64,000 nucleotides of DNA from Paludibacteraceae bacterium. Its GTDB lineage: Bacteria; Bacteroidota; Bacteroidia; Bacteroidales; Paludibacteraceae. Shown here one piece after another: positions 17,270-26,757 of the stretch (position 1 is its first letter; each line of letters opens with the position of its first letter). The stretch covers positions 62,001 through 126,000 of the forward strand of contig JAKSNY010000004.1 of NCBI GenBank assembly GCA_024399495.1. The letters run 5' to 3'. The notes under the pieces were generated by a model. That model did no database searches, was not told the DNA's origin, and saw only the letters and a program-made list of their open reading frames with translations. The translations under genes and the position numbers were made by a program.

Positions 17270-18166
17270 TTAAAAGTTAAATAGGGCTTTAGATACTTGG
17301 GTGTTTACACCATGTCCTGGTTTATATGCCACAATTTTACCTTTGATAGGCATTCCAACTAAAGCCAAATCTCCTATAATGTCAAGCAATTTATGCCTTG
17401 CAGGCTCATTCTCCCATGCAAGCGGACGCTTGTTAAGGTAGCCCAATTTATCTGTATTTACACCTTCCACACCAAGCAGTGTTGTAAGGTGGTTTATAGT
17501 ATCCTTGTCCATTGGTTGGTCGTAAATTACAATGGCATTATCAAGGTCTCCGCCCTTTATAAGCCCCATTTTTAGCAGTGGCTCAATCTCTCTTACAAAT
17601 ACAAAAGTGCGTGCGGCGGCAATATCCTTGTCAAAATCGGAAATATTGTTAAGAATAGCAGTCTGTTTATTTAGAACAGAAGAACCAAAATCAACTGTTG
17701 ACTCAATGCTGAAATCATCTGCAGGCAAAACGGCAAACTCAGAACCGTTAGGAAACTTAAAGTACTGAGCCTTCTTGATTTCCATAAACTTTCTTTCTGC
17801 CTGTTGCTCCGCAATGCCGGCTTTCTTTATGGCATTTGAGATTATTGCGGCACTGCCGTCAAGGATAGGAACCTCAGGTGCATTGACCTCTATAGTGCAG
17901 TTGTCTATGCCATTTGCCATAAGGGCTGCCATGGTATGCTCTATAGTAGAGATTGATGCCTCGCCCTTCTTGACAACAGTTCCACGCTCTGTGGCTGCAA
18001 CGTTGCTTGCAAGTGCCTCTACTACAGGTTTGTCCGCCATATCGGTTCTTACAAATTTTATTCCGCTTCCTGCTGGGGCGGGAAGAAATGTAGCGGTTAT
18101 CTGTAATCCGGTGTGCAGACCTTTGCCTTCAAGAGTAAATTTGTTCTGTATAGTGTGTTGTAACAT
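17270..18166 (-). CDS. lpxC: LpxC deacetylase without the usual FabZ fusion
   Basis: LpxC removes the acetyl group from UDP-3-O-acyl-GlcNAc, the committed step of lipid A synthesis; it is zinc-dependent. Seen here: the zinc-ligand His in STIEHTMAAL, VPILDGSA, and HKLLDIIGDLAL with the other His and Asp ligands, then PGHGVNT. The protein stops at 298 residues. In Bacteroides, Porphyromonas and Prevotella LpxC is normally fused to a FabZ dehydratase (about 460 aa); here the frame ends in FNF-stop read from a TTTAACTTTTAACTTTTAA repeat, and lpxA follows 13 bases later. No FabZ remnant is visible. Confidence 0.95.
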   Translation of the reverse strand: MLQHTIQNKFTLEGKGLHTGLQITATFLPAPAGSGIKFVRTDMADKPVVEALASNVAATERGTVVKKGEASISTIEHTMAALMANGIDNCTIEVNAPEVPILDGSAAIISNAIKKAGIAEQQAERKFMEIKKAQYFKFPNGSEFAVLPADDFSIESTVDFGSSVLNKQTAILNNISDFDKDIAAARTFVFVREIEPLLKMGLIKGGDLDNAIVIYDQPMDKDTINHLTTLLGVEGVNTDKLGYLNKRPLAWENEPARHKLLDIIGDLALVGMPIKGKIVAYKPGHGVNTQVSKALFNF

Positions 18167-18168
18167 AC

Positions 18169-19227
18169 TTATTTGCTTAGTGCGTTAAGATTTTCTGTCA
18201 ATTCCTTTACCTGTTTCTCTAAATCATTAACAGTTTGATAAATATCGGGTAAATTTCTGTATATTGCAATAAGTTTTCTGGATTTTGCCAATGTCATTAC
18301 AGGAGAACCTTGCCAAACACCATTCTCCTCTTTAATGGTTTTAGTAACATTGGAACCAGCGGCGATGGTGGAGTTGTCTGCTATCTCAAGATGACCTACA
18401 ATACCAACATTACCTGCTATTATGCAATTCTTTCCTATTTTAGCGGAACCTGCCACACCAGAGCAAGCCGCCATAGCGGTGTTCTCACCTATCTCCACAT
18501 TGTGTGCTATCTGAATTTGATTGTCTATCTTTACTCCGTTTGCTATCTTTGTTGGACCCATGCTGCCACGGTCTATAGTGGTGGATGCTCCTATCTCTAC
18601 ATTATCACCAATAATTACATTGCCGTTCTGAGGCATCTTTACGTAGGCTCCGTTTTCATCGCGGGCAAAACCAAAGCCGTCAGCACCTATAACTGTGGTG
18701 GCATGTATTATACAGTTGTCGCCAACCTGACAATTGCTATAAATGACCACTGAATTGTAAAGAATTGTGTTCTTGCCTATCATAGCGTTGTCATTTATGG
18801 CACAGTGAGAGTATATTTGGGTGTTGTCTCCAATTATTACATTATCCCCGATATAGACAAACGGACCTATGTAGCAATCCTTTCCTATTTTAGCCGATTT
18901 AGACACACGAGCCGTCTTATCAGTACCTTTCTTAACCTTTTTCGTGCTTTCTTCAGCCATCTTTAGTAGAGTGGCGAGAGCCATATAAGCATCTTTAACC
19001 CTGATAAGGGTGGCTTTTACAGGCTCTTTAGGGGTAAAATCCTTATTTACAAGCACAATGCTTGCCTCTGTGGTGTATATGTAAGGCTCGTACTTAGGAT
19101 TAGAAAGGAATGAGATGGTGCCGGGCTTGCCTTCCTCGATTTTAGAGTAGGTGCTGACTGTAGCGGTCTCATCGCCTTCAATCTCTCCTTTTAGGATTGC
19201 AGCTAATTGTTTTGCAGATAGTTCCAT
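18169..19227 (-). CDS. lpxD: UDP-3-O-acylglucosamine N-acyltransferase
   Basis: LpxD (352 aa) adds the second 3-hydroxyacyl chain in lipid A synthesis. It has the N-terminal uridine-binding domain (about 1-100), a long beta-helix of hexapeptide repeats (about 105-300; [31 protein letters not shown]) with the catalytic His in [10 protein letters not shown], and a C-terminal helix. It is the first gene of the lpxD-lpxC-lpxA operon; lpxC begins 2 bases after its stop. Confidence 0.97.
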   Translation of the reverse strand: MELSAKQLAAILKGEIEGDETATVSTYSKIEEGKPGTISFLSNPKYEPYIYTTEASIVLVNKDFTPKEPVKATLIRVKDAYMALATLLKMAEESTKKVKKGTDKTARVSKSAKIGKDCYIGPFVYIGDNVIIGDNTQIYSHCAINDNAMIGKNTILYNSVVIYSNCQVGDNCIIHATTVIGADGFGFARDENGAYVKMPQNGNVIIGDNVEIGASTTIDRGSMGPTKIANGVKIDNQIQIAHNVEIGENTAMAACSGVAGSAKIGKNCIIAGNVGIVGHLEIADNSTIAAGSNVTKTIKEENGVWQGSPVMTLAKSRKLIAIYRNLPDIYQTVNDLEKQVKELTENLNALSK

Positions 19228-19262
19228 AATGTTATTGTATATATTACGGTCATATTATCCTG

Positions 19263-19290
19263 CAAAGATAGTAATTTATCTTCAAGACAA
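19263..19290 (-). promoter_or_regulatory. Promoter of the lpxD-lpxC-lpxA operon
   Basis: Minus-strand -7 element TATCTTTG (19263-19270) with a TTG -33 element at 19288-19290 and a 17-base spacer. It lies about 36 bases before the lpxD ATG. Confidence 0.7.
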
Positions 19291-19343
19291 TATAAAATAA
19301 GTCTTAAAATATGTTAAAAAAGACAATAAAAAGGTAAGTTTAA

Positions 19344-20555
19344 CTATAACTTGTAATAAGTGAAGTAGTATTTCTTTATTTCTCTTGACAAAACACTCAT
19401 GTCAAACATATCTGACGCTTCAGATATGCTTTTGGTAGTACCGTCAGAGTAGAGAATGTCAATGGCTGTCTCATCGCCAGTGTAAATGTGGTTGGATACT
19501 TTATTCTCCGATACCAAATACTGTGCGTCATCTTTGCTTATGTCAAATGCCTTGCACATCTCATCAATCTTGTTTTCAATAATCTGAGAATCAAATGGTT
19601 TGTTAGATATATCAAGATGGAAAAGATGTCGGTTCACAATACCGTCACTTAGTATAGACAAAACCTTGTCATTTGAGTGAGCCCACGCTTTTAGTGCAAC
19701 CCATACATCGGAGTCATCAATGTCCATAAAATTCTCTATAACAGTGTCGTCAATGTTCTTTACAGGTTGTTTAAGAAAAAATTTGAGTGAGTCTCCGGCA
19801 AACAGATCCCCTCCATTTTGCTCCACATACCTTGCTCTGCACAGTGTTTTAGATAACATTAAGTCAGAGGCGTATGCGGTCTTGTGGTAATACACCTGCC
19901 AATACATAAGGCGGCGACTCATAAGGAAATTCTCAATGGAATATATACCCTTTGCCTCCACTACAAGTTTACCGTCCTTAATGTTAAGCATCTTTATTAT
20001 TCTTGCAGACCCGATGTTGCCCTCCTGCACGCCGGAGAAGAAACTGTCGCGGCGTATATAGTCAAGGCGGTCCATATCCAGCTGACCCGATACAAGTTCA
20101 TGCAGGTAGTGCTTTGGATAGGTGTCGGTAAGAATCTCAATGGTCTTGTCAAGCTTTCCGTCAAATGTGCGGTTCATATATCTTAATAAGGCAAGACCAA
20201 CCTTCTCATGAGAAATGTTGTCAAAAAAGAAATGCTCTAAAGCGTGAGAGAAAGGTCCGTGACCTATATCGTGTAGCAGAATGGCTGCATAAACGGCATC
20301 AGCCTCATCATCCGTTATCTCCACGCCTTTTTTTCGCAGGGTGTTTACAGCCTCAGTCATAAGGTGCATTGCACCCAGTGAGTGCTGAAACCTTGTGTGC
20401 TGTGTTCCAGGATAGACATACGATGTCAATCCTAATTGTTTTATTCTTGTAAGTCTATGAACAAAAGGGTATTGCATCAGGTCAAAAATAAAATCTGACG
20501 GCAACGTAATAAACCCGAAAACGGGGTCGTTGATAATTTTCTTTTTATTCACCAT
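19344..20555 (-). CDS. HD-domain phosphohydrolase, dNTPase/SAMHD1-like
   Basis: A 403-residue cytosolic metal-dependent phosphohydrolase. The HD signature is intact: [11 protein letters not shown] (first His), [13 protein letters not shown] (His-Asp) and later [16 protein letters not shown] (last Asp region). The overall pattern matches the SAMHD1-like family, whose members hydrolyse dNTPs or are uncharacterised. The specific substrate cannot be read from sequence. It overlaps pyrF by 7 bases, indicating coupling with the pyrimidine gene. Confidence 0.88.
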   Translation of the reverse strand: MVNKKKIINDPVFGFITLPSDFIFDLMQYPFVHRLTRIKQLGLTSYVYPGTQHTRFQHSLGAMHLMTEAVNTLRKKGVEITDDEADAVYAAILLHDIGHGPFSHALEHFFFDNISHEKVGLALLRYMNRTFDGKLDKTIEILTDTYPKHYLHELVSGQLDMDRLDYIRRDSFFSGVQEGNIGSARIIKMLNIKDGKLVVEAKGIYSIENFLMSRRLMYWQVYYHKTAYASDLMLSKTLCRARYVEQNGGDLFAGDSLKFFLKQPVKNIDDTVIENFMDIDDSDVWVALKAWAHSNDKVLSILSDGIVNRHLFHLDISNKPFDSQIIENKIDEMCKAFDISKDDAQYLVSENKVSNHIYTGDETAIDILYSDGTTKSISEASDMFDMSVLSREIKKYYFTYYKL

Positions 20556-21370
20556 TTTAAGAGCGATTCCATCTCTTGTTGAACTTTCTTTGCAGCCTCA
20601 CGTGCTTTCTCTGCAAAGTCCTCTCCGTCGGAGGCGTAAATAATTGCTCTTGAAGAGTTTACAAGCAAACCACACTGACTGTTCATACCATTCTTTGCAA
20701 CCTCTTGCAGGCTTCCGCCTTGCGCCCCGATACCTGGAACAAGCAGAAAATGGTCAGGAATTATAGCCCTTATATCCTTAAGCATATCAGCCTTTGTAGC
20801 ACCCACCACATACATCATATTGTCTGCGTTGCCCCATTTTTGAGAGGTCTCAAGCACCTTTTCAAAAAGTTTCTTACCCGATTCCTTATCCTCCATAAAT
20901 TGGAAATCAAAGGCACCCTTGTTAGATGTAAGAGCCAGCAGTGTAACCCATTTGCCCTCGTATGTGAGGAACGGTGACACACTATCCTCTCCCATATAAG
21001 GAGCCACAGTTACGCTGTCAAAATCCATATTTCCAAAGAATGCACGAGCGTACATAGCAGATGTGTTGCCTATGTCGCCACGCTTTGCATCAGCAATAAT
21101 GAATTGGTCAGGGTAGTTGGTTCTAATGTATTCAACAGTGCGTTCCAGTACGTCCCAGCCTTCAAGCCCCATGCTCTCATAAAAAGCGATGTTAGGCTTA
21201 TAAGCCACACAAAGGTCAGCGGTAGCGTCTATTATAGCCTTGTTAAAGCGGAATAGGGCATCGTCCTCATCAAACAGAAACTCAGGGATTTTCTGAATGT
21301 CAGTATCCAGTCCCACACAAAGGAAAGATTTTTTCCTCTTAATGTTCTCAAATAATTGTTCTCGTGTCAT
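20549..21370 (-). CDS. pyrF: Orotidine 5'-phosphate decarboxylase
   Basis: A 273-residue PyrF of the longer (type 2) subfamily; it decarboxylates OMP to UMP, the last step of pyrimidine synthesis. The catalytic Asp-Lys-Asp set is in [14 protein letters not shown], with FLCVGLDTD near the N-terminus and [11 protein letters not shown] as phosphate loop. The start ATG overlaps the prfA stop by 4 bases. Confidence 0.97.
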   Translation of the reverse strand: MTREQLFENIKRKKSFLCVGLDTDIQKIPEFLFDEDDALFRFNKAIIDATADLCVAYKPNIAFYESMGLEGWDVLERTVEYIRTNYPDQFIIADAKRGDIGNTSAMYARAFFGNMDFDSVTVAPYMGEDSVSPFLTYEGKWVTLLALTSNKGAFDFQFMEDKESGKKLFEKVLETSQKWGNADNMMYVVGATKADMLKDIRAIIPDHFLLVPGIGAQGGSLQEVAKNGMNSQCGLLVNSSRAIIYASDGEDFAEKAREAAKKVQQEMESLLKW

Positions 21371-22473
21371 AACTCGCTCTCTTTAAGCCGTTCCGCATTC
21401 TCTGCAACAATCAGGTGGTCTATGCAATCCTGAATATCGCCGTTCATAAATGCGTCAAGGTTATAAATTGTATATCCTATTCTATGGTCTGTAATTCTTC
21501 CTTGCGGGAAGTTGTAAGTTCTGATTTTTGCACTACGGTCACCTGTTGAGACCATAGTCTTACGCCTTGATGCTATATCATCAATGTATTTCTGATGCTC
21601 TCGGTCATAAATCATTGTGCGTAAGCGTGATAAAGCCCTCTCTCTGTTCTTTGGCTGGTCTCTTGTCTCTGTACACTCAATAAGAATCTCCTCCACATTG
21701 CCGTTTACAGGATTTTTCCACATATATCTAAGTCTTACCCCAGATTCCACTTTATTTACATTCTGACCGCCCGCACCGCTGCTTCGGAAAGTGTCCCATT
21801 TAATCTCTCCCTCATTTATATGTACCTCAAATTCATCAGCCTCTGGTAGTACTGCCACTGTAGCCGCCGATGTATGCACCCTGCCTTGAGTTTCGGTTAC
21901 AGGCACACGCTGAACCCTGTGAACTCCCGATTCATATTTCAGTATGCCATATACACCCTCACCCGATACATTAAATACTATCTCCTTAAACCCACCTACG
22001 GTACCCTCATTGCAACTGCTCACCTGTACGCTCCAGCCCTTGCTCTCACAATACTTGCAGTACATTTTATATAAGTCTCCTGCAAACAGGGCAGCCTCAT
22101 CACCACCTGTACCGCCACGTATTTCCATAACCACATTCTTGCCGTCTTCGGGGTCGGCAGGTATAAGCAATAATTTGATTTCCTCTTCTAATTTAGGGGC
22201 TTGCTCCTCACAGTTTGCAAGTTCTTCCTTAGCCATCTCACGCATCTCTTCATCTTGCTCACTATCAAGTATTTGCTTTGCCTCGTCAATACCGTTAAGG
22301 CATTGTATATACTTCTCCCTAACTTTCATCAAGGCACTCAAATCCTTATACTCCTTGGTAAGTTTTGCATACCGTTTTTGGTCTGCAATAACCCCAGGGT
22401 CAGTAATAAGCGTTGATACCTCCTCAAATCGGGATACAACCCCTTCAATTCTATTTAGAATACTGTTGTTCAT
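21367..22473 (-). CDS. prfA: Peptide chain release factor 1
   Basis: RF1 (368 aa) recognises UAA and UAG stop codons on the ribosome. The codon-reading tripeptide P-V-T is in [12 protein letters not shown], and the universal GGQ motif is in [15 protein letters not shown]. The N-terminal coiled domain (about 1-100) is complete. It is in the purM-prfA-pyrF cluster common in Bacteroidales, separated from purM by a repeat. Confidence 0.98.
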   Translation of the reverse strand: MNNSILNRIEGVVSRFEEVSTLITDPGVIADQKRYAKLTKEYKDLSALMKVREKYIQCLNGIDEAKQILDSEQDEEMREMAKEELANCEEQAPKLEEEIKLLLIPADPEDGKNVVMEIRGGTGGDEAALFAGDLYKMYCKYCESKGWSVQVSSCNEGTVGGFKEIVFNVSGEGVYGILKYESGVHRVQRVPVTETQGRVHTSAATVAVLPEADEFEVHINEGEIKWDTFRSSGAGGQNVNKVESGVRLRYMWKNPVNGNVEEILIECTETRDQPKNRERALSRLRTMIYDREHQKYIDDIASRRKTMVSTGDRSAKIRTYNFPQGRITDHRIGYTIYNLDAFMNGDIQDCIDHLIVAENAERLKESEL

Positions 22474-22563
22474 AATAAGAGTTGAAAGTTATTTTTACTA
22501 TTTTTTTCCCTCCCTTTAGGGAGGTTAGGAGGGAACTTTTAACTTTCAATTTTCAATTTTCAA
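22474..22563. repeat. Repeat element with CCTCCC hairpin (copy 2)
   Basis: Contains GTTGAAAGTT, the hairpin CCCTCCC-TTTA-GGGAGG with flank TTAGGAGGGA, then TTTTAACTTTCAATTTTCAA tracts. Same layout and orientation as the copies at 16421, 23818 and 25915. It fills the purM-prfA gap. Confidence 0.8.
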
Positions 22564-23730
22564 TTAATATTTGAATTTTCCAAATTCACTTATCAAGGTT
22601 AAGTGTGTATGGTCTGAGGCCTCTATTCTGCCAATGATTTGTGCGTCTATGCCAAAAGATTTTGAAATCTCTATAACCTTATCTGCATCAGCCTTGTCAA
22701 GGTAAACCTCAAGACGATGACCCATGTTAAATACCTTGTACATCTCTGCCCAATCTGTGCCGCTCTGCTCCTTAATGGTCTTGAACAGAGGAGGAACAGG
22801 GAACAGATTATCCTTAATTACATGCACGTTCTCTACAAAGTGAAGCACCTTGGTTTGGGCTCCACCTGAACAGTGTACCATACCATGAATCTTTGGACGC
22901 ATAACGTCAAGCAGTTTCTTAACTACAGGTGCGTATGTGCGGGTAGGGGATAGCACAAGTTTTCCTGCATCAAGAGGCGAACCTTCAACTTTGTCGGTAA
23001 GACTCAATCCACCAGAATATACAAGTTCATCAGGAACAGCGGCATCAAAACTCTCAGGATATTTTTTTGCAAGATATTTTGCAAACACATCGTGACGTGC
23101 GGATGTAAGTCCGTTACTGCCCATACCGCCGTTATACTCCTTCTCATACGTTGCCTTACCATACGATGCCAGCCCCACAATAACATCGCCGGGCTTAATG
23201 TTGGCATTGTTTATGACATCGGAGCGTTTCATACGGCAGGTTACGGTGCTATCTACAATTATGGTACGCACCAAATCGCCCACATCGGCAGTCTCACCGC
23301 CTGTTGCATAAACCCCAATGCCCATTTCACGTAACTCTGCAAGCAGTTCATCTGTGCCATTGATTATGGCAGATATAACCTCTCCAGGTACTAACAGCTT
23401 GTTTCTGCCAATGGTAGATGATACCAAAATATTATCAACCGCACCTACGCAAATAAGGTCATCGATGTTCATAATAAGAGCATCTTGGGCTATTCCTTTC
23501 CAAACGGATAGGTCTCCTGTCTCTTTCCAATAGAGGTAGGCGAGCGATGATTTTGTCCCAGCCCCGTCTGCATGCATAATGTTGCAGTACTCCGGGTCTC
23601 CACCTAAAATATCAGGAATGATTTTACAGAAAGCCTTTGGATAAAGACCTTTGTCAATGTTTTTAATGGCATTATGCACATCTTCTTTTGATGCGGACAC
23701 GCCACGTAAAATGTATCTTGAATCGTTCAT
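22564..23730 (-). CDS. purM: Phosphoribosylformylglycinamidine cyclo-ligase (AIR synthase)
   Basis: A 388-residue AIR-synthase protein of the Bacteroidota type; it closes the imidazole ring of FGAM to give AIR in purine synthesis. The ATP-binding N-terminal part has IMHADGAGTKSSLAYLYW and MNIDDLICVGA; VYATGGETADVGD and PGDVIVGLASYGKATYE lie in the middle, and VHCSGGAQTKVL in the C-terminal half. It is longer than E. coli PurM (345 aa), as usual for this phylum. Confidence 0.92.
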   Translation of the reverse strand: MNDSRYILRGVSASKEDVHNAIKNIDKGLYPKAFCKIIPDILGGDPEYCNIMHADGAGTKSSLAYLYWKETGDLSVWKGIAQDALIMNIDDLICVGAVDNILVSSTIGRNKLLVPGEVISAIINGTDELLAELREMGIGVYATGGETADVGDLVRTIIVDSTVTCRMKRSDVINNANIKPGDVIVGLASYGKATYEKEYNGGMGSNGLTSARHDVFAKYLAKKYPESFDAAVPDELVYSGGLSLTDKVEGSPLDAGKLVLSPTRTYAPVVKKLLDVMRPKIHGMVHCSGGAQTKVLHFVENVHVIKDNLFPVPPLFKTIKEQSGTDWAEMYKVFNMGHRLEVYLDKADADKVIEISKSFGIDAQIIGRIEASDHTHLTLISEFGKFKY

Positions 23731-23871
23731 AATTCATTAGTTGAAAGTTGAAAGTTGAAAGTTGAAAGTTAAAAGTTGACTGTGAAGCTGACCAAAGGTA
23801 AAATTTATACAAACGATTCCTCCCCTTGGGGGAGGTTAGGTGGGGCATTTTCAATTTTCAACTTTCAACTT
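23731..23871. repeat. Repeat element with CCTCCCC hairpin (copy 3)
   Basis: Four GTTGAAA units, then GTTGACTGTGAAGCTGACC and AAGGTAAAATT, the hairpin CCTCCCC-TT-GGGGGAGG with TTAGGTGGGGCA, then TTTTCAATTTTCAACTTTCAAC tracts. A spurious frame that would start with MKMPHLTSPKGRN crosses it. The end of tonB (codon AAT and stop TGA) reads into its right edge. Confidence 0.85.
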
Positions 23872-24729
23872 TCAATTTAATATGTATTTATACGTTATAG
23901 TTCCGGTTTGAATTTGGGAACCGTTATTTGCATTGAATTTTGCTTTTTTGGCTGCAAGTTCAGCCTCACGCCTTAAGGTTGCATCGCCAATGGTGGTACC
24001 CGCCGCTCCTGCCTTTGCACTTAACACCTTACCCGATGGGTCAACCTCTATGGTGACAACAATGATTCCTGCCTCATTTCTGTTATACGCAGGTCTTGGA
24101 ACACTCCCCACAATCTTTCTGCCAGACAAACTGTAACTTGAGCCAATGCCGCCACCGTCTGTATAATTCTGTGCTCCAGGAGTGCCTGATACTACACCTT
24201 GATTACCTTCTCCACCTGCAATACCCTGATTTTTAGTGTTGTTATCAGTGCCCTTGCCAGCCGTTGAGCCTGCAAATGCGTTCTTTGCTGTAGAGGATGC
24301 TTTCTGTGCTTTAGCCTCTTTCTCTTTACGCTCCCTCTCCTGTTTTGCCAATAACTCCTTCTGTTTGCGAATCTCCTCTTGGCGTTTAAGTTCTTCCGCT
24401 TTCTTTCGCTCTTTCTCAGCCTTTACCTCCAAAGATTCCTCAATATCCTGTGTAACTTGGTCTTCAGGTATAGGAGGTGTAACATCGGGTGGTGATGCAG
24501 GCTCTGATGCGGAATTGTCCATTACGTCCTCTATGGCTGACATTGGGGCTGGCTCAAACAGACCTTCTCCCATATCATCTGTACCATAATCCACCTCCAA
24601 ACCTGTCTCATCTTTTGGTACAACTGTACGCAGTCCCCAAAACAGTAAGGCAAGCAATAGCAGCAGGTGTACTGCGACGGTACCAACGATACCTGCTATC
24701 CTGTTATCGTTTTTCTTAAAGAAATTCAT
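23872..24729 (-). CDS. TonB/TolA-like energy transducer
   Basis: A 285-residue protein with a cytoplasmic N-terminus, one membrane anchor (about 13-33, IVGTVAVHLLLLLALLFWGL), a long Glu/Lys-rich periplasmic coiled rod (about 95-145) and a C-terminal TonB fold (about 205-285, with VPRPAYNRNEAGIIVVTIEV). It should couple the ExbB-ExbD proton channel to outer-membrane partners. The TolA-like helical rod leaves open a role in envelope integrity in place of nutrient import. It overlaps exbD by 4 bases. Its last sense codon and stop lie in a repeat. Confidence 0.88.
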   Translation of the reverse strand: MNFFKKNDNRIAGIVGTVAVHLLLLLALLFWGLRTVVPKDETGLEVDYGTDDMGEGLFEPAPMSAIEDVMDNSASEPASPPDVTPPIPEDQVTQDIEESLEVKAEKERKKAEELKRQEEIRKQKELLAKQERERKEKEAKAQKASSTAKNAFAGSTAGKGTDNNTKNQGIAGGEGNQGVVSGTPGAQNYTDGGGIGSSYSLSGRKIVGSVPRPAYNRNEAGIIVVTIEVDPSGKVLSAKAGAAGTTIGDATLRREAELAAKKAKFNANNGSQIQTGTITYKYILN

Positions 24730-25139
24730 TCTTTTGAGGGTCTTGTAGCAATTACCAATTTAAACTTGTTCTTGTTTGCTATATTAAGAACTTTTACTAT
24801 CTCTCTGTAAGGTACGCTCTCATCAGCGTAAAGTGCTATGTACATTTCAGGTTCCTCTGCCACTACACTTTGCAGAAAAGGCTCTATCTCATCAAACGCC
24901 ACTTGACGCTCCTTCTCTCCGCCTGTAGATACATAATAGTTTATGTCAGCATCTATGAAAACCCTTGTTATAGGTCTTGCAGTTGCCTGACTGCTGCTTT
25001 TTGGCAGTAGCAGTTTTATGGCACTTGGGGTAACTACCGTTGATGTTATCATAAAGAAAATCAGCAACAGGAACACCAAGTCTGTCATAGATGACATGCT
25101 GAACGATGCACTAACCTTGTTTCTTCTCTTTATAGCCAT
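24726..25139 (-). CDS. exbD: ExbD/TolR biopolymer transport protein
   Basis: A 137-residue inner-membrane protein with a single N-terminal transmembrane segment (about 15-38) that carries the key Asp (SSMTDLVFLLLIFFMI), and a periplasmic domain. It forms the proton channel with ExbB. Gene order exbB-exbD-tonB with 3- and 4-base junctions shows one transcription unit. Confidence 0.94.
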   Translation of the reverse strand: MAIKRRNKVSASFSMSSMTDLVFLLLIFFMITSTVVTPSAIKLLLPKSSSQATARPITRVFIDADINYYVSTGGEKERQVAFDEIEPFLQSVVAEEPEMYIALYADESVPYREIVKVLNIANKNKFKLVIATRPSKE

Positions 25140-25142
25140 AGC

Positions 25143-25862
25143 TTACTTTATAGGTTCGTTAAGCAAATCCATAAACTCCATAGTCTTTAGCTCCATCTTT
25201 TGAACCACATTGTCCAATTTAGAAACCAAATAGTTATATGCAAAATATGCAACTATACCTACAATAAGACCTGCTACAGTGGTTATCATAGCGGTATATA
25301 TACCATCAGATAACACTGTTATATCCACATTGTTACCTGCATTTGCCATATCAAAGAATGCCTGTACCATACCAAGTACAGTACCAAGGAATCCAAGCAT
25401 AGGGGCGCCACCTGATATTGTGGCAAGCATTGTAAAGCCTTTCTCTAATTTAGTGGTCTCTATGTTACCAACGTTCTCTATGGCTACCAATACATCGTTC
25501 ATAGGTTTGCCAAGTCTTGATATACCTTTCTCTATCATACGTGCCGATGGGGTGTTTGTCGTTTGGCAAAGTTTGGTAGCAGACTCTATCTGCCCCTCTG
25601 TAATATAATCCTTTATGCGGTTCATAAAGTCCTTATCCTCTTTAGATGCCTTGTGTATTACAACAAGTCTCTCTATAAAGATATAAACCGCTATAATAGA
25701 CAAGATGAGTAGTGGAATCATAATGGCTGGTCCACCTTTCATTGCCATATCCAAATAGTTCATCTCTACCACTTCAGGAGTGGCTTCTGCGGCAGCTTGT
25801 GCCGTGGATGCAATAGTATCCATACTTTGCACCGTAGTGTCTGTAATGATTTGTAGTAACAT
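25143..25862 (-). CDS. exbB: MotA/TolQ/ExbB proton channel protein
   Basis: A 239-residue polytopic inner-membrane protein with three transmembrane segments and the conserved GTVLGMVQAF segment. I place the start at 25862 (MLLQIITDTTV). An upstream in-frame ATG at 25952 would add about 30 residues encoded wholly by the CCTCCCC repeat (MKMPHLTSPKGRN...), which is very unlikely to be genuine. The next gene, exbD, starts 3 bases after its stop. Confidence 0.93.
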   Translation of the reverse strand: MLLQIITDTTVQSMDTIASTAQAAAEATPEVVEMNYLDMAMKGGPAIMIPLLILSIIAVYIFIERLVVIHKASKEDKDFMNRIKDYITEGQIESATKLCQTTNTPSARMIEKGISRLGKPMNDVLVAIENVGNIETTKLEKGFTMLATISGGAPMLGFLGTVLGMVQAFFDMANAGNNVDITVLSDGIYTAMITTVAGLIVGIVAYFAYNYLVSKLDNVVQKMELKTMEFMDLLNEPIK

Positions 25863-25972
25863 AATAATTGATAATTGAAAGTTGAAAGTTGAAAGTGAAA
25901 AATCATACAACTTGTTCCTCCCCTTGGGGGAGGTTAGGTGGGGCATTTTCAATTTTCAATTTTCAATTTTTA
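25863..25972. repeat. Repeat element with CCTCCCC hairpin (copy 4)
   Basis: TTGATAATTGAAAGTTGAAAG tracts, hairpin CCTCCCC-TT-GGGGGAGG plus TTAGGTGGGGCA, then TTTTCAATTTTCAATTTTCAA. The pdxJ gene ends inside the right edge: its last residues K-I-E-N and stop are encoded by the tract. Confidence 0.85.
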
Positions 25973-26678
25973 ATTGATTTAAGTATTGTTTAATAGTCTC
26001 TTTTAATCCTAAGTATAGAGCGTCCGATATTAGAGCGTGCCCTATGGACACCTCTGCAAGCGGCTGCACGTTTTTAGTAAACCAAGCCAGATTTACAAGG
26101 CTCAGGTCATGCCCTGCATTCACCCCTAATCCACAACCCGATGCCACCTTTGCCGCCTCTGTAAAATCCTTTACGGCAGCCTCTTTGCCGTTGAGGTAGG
26201 CAGATGCGTAAGGCTCTGTATATAACTCTATTCTGTCTGTGCCTGTAAGGGCGGCGGCTTCAATTATATTACGGCGTGTATCTGTGAATATAGAGGTGCG
26301 AATGCCCGCACTTTTGAATATTTTAACTATATCTATCAGGAAATCCCTGTTTTTTATGGTGTCCCAACCAGCGTTTGACGTAAGAGCCTCAGGTGGGTCA
26401 GGAACCAGTGTAACCTGAGTAGGCTTAACCTCAAGAACCAAGTCTATAAAACTCTTGCAAGGGTAGCCCTCTATGTTAAACTCTGTGGTGACAGCCTTGC
26501 TTAGCTCACGAACATCAGAGTAGCGGATATGCCGCTCGTCGGGTCTCGGGTGAACTGTAATACCTTGAGCGCCAAAACGTTCACAGTCAAGTGCCACTTG
26601 CAGAACATTTGGAACATTACCGCCTCTGGCATTCCTTATGGTGGCAACCTTGTTTATATTTACGCTTAATTTTGTCAT
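25956..26678 (-). CDS. pdxJ: Pyridoxine 5'-phosphate synthase
   Basis: PdxJ (240 aa) condenses 1-deoxyxylulose 5-phosphate with 3-amino-2-oxopropyl phosphate to pyridoxine 5'-phosphate. Seen here: [15 protein letters not shown] at the start, [14 protein letters not shown] with the conserved His and Arg residues, FNIEGYP, and [12 protein letters not shown] with a further active-site His. I choose the ATG at 26678 (MTKLSVNIN), the usual start. An upstream in-frame ATG at 26705 would add nine atypical residues. The C-terminus runs into a repeat. Confidence 0.96.
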   Translation of the reverse strand: MTKLSVNINKVATIRNARGGNVPNVLQVALDCERFGAQGITVHPRPDERHIRYSDVRELSKAVTTEFNIEGYPCKSFIDLVLEVKPTQVTLVPDPPEALTSNAGWDTIKNRDFLIDIVKIFKSAGIRTSIFTDTRRNIIEAAALTGTDRIELYTEPYASAYLNGKEAAVKDFTEAAKVASGCGLGVNAGHDLSLVNLAWFTKNVQPLAEVSIGHALISDALYLGLKETIKQYLNQLKIEN

Positions 26679-26721
26679 TGTCAAAAAAAATCGCTTACTT
26701 TGCACTCAATATTAAAACATA

Positions 26722-26737
26722 CAAATTTACAAATATA
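26722..26737 (-). promoter_or_regulatory. -7-like boxes upstream of pdxJ
   Basis: Two overlapping TAnnTTTG matches on the minus strand: TAAATTTG (26722-26729) and TATATTTG (26730-26737). They lie in the 79-base divergent gap with nadK. On the plus strand TTACTTTG at about 26695-26702 is a near match that could serve nadK. Confidence 0.45.
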
Positions 26738-26757
26738 TTGTGAAAAAATAATGTTTT

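Noticed and set aside
25863-25952. A longer ExbB start giving MKMPHLTSPKGRN as first residues
   Set aside because: The 30 extra residues are encoded entirely by the CCTCCCC repeat, and a similar frame is seen in the copy at 23672-23854 where there is no gene.
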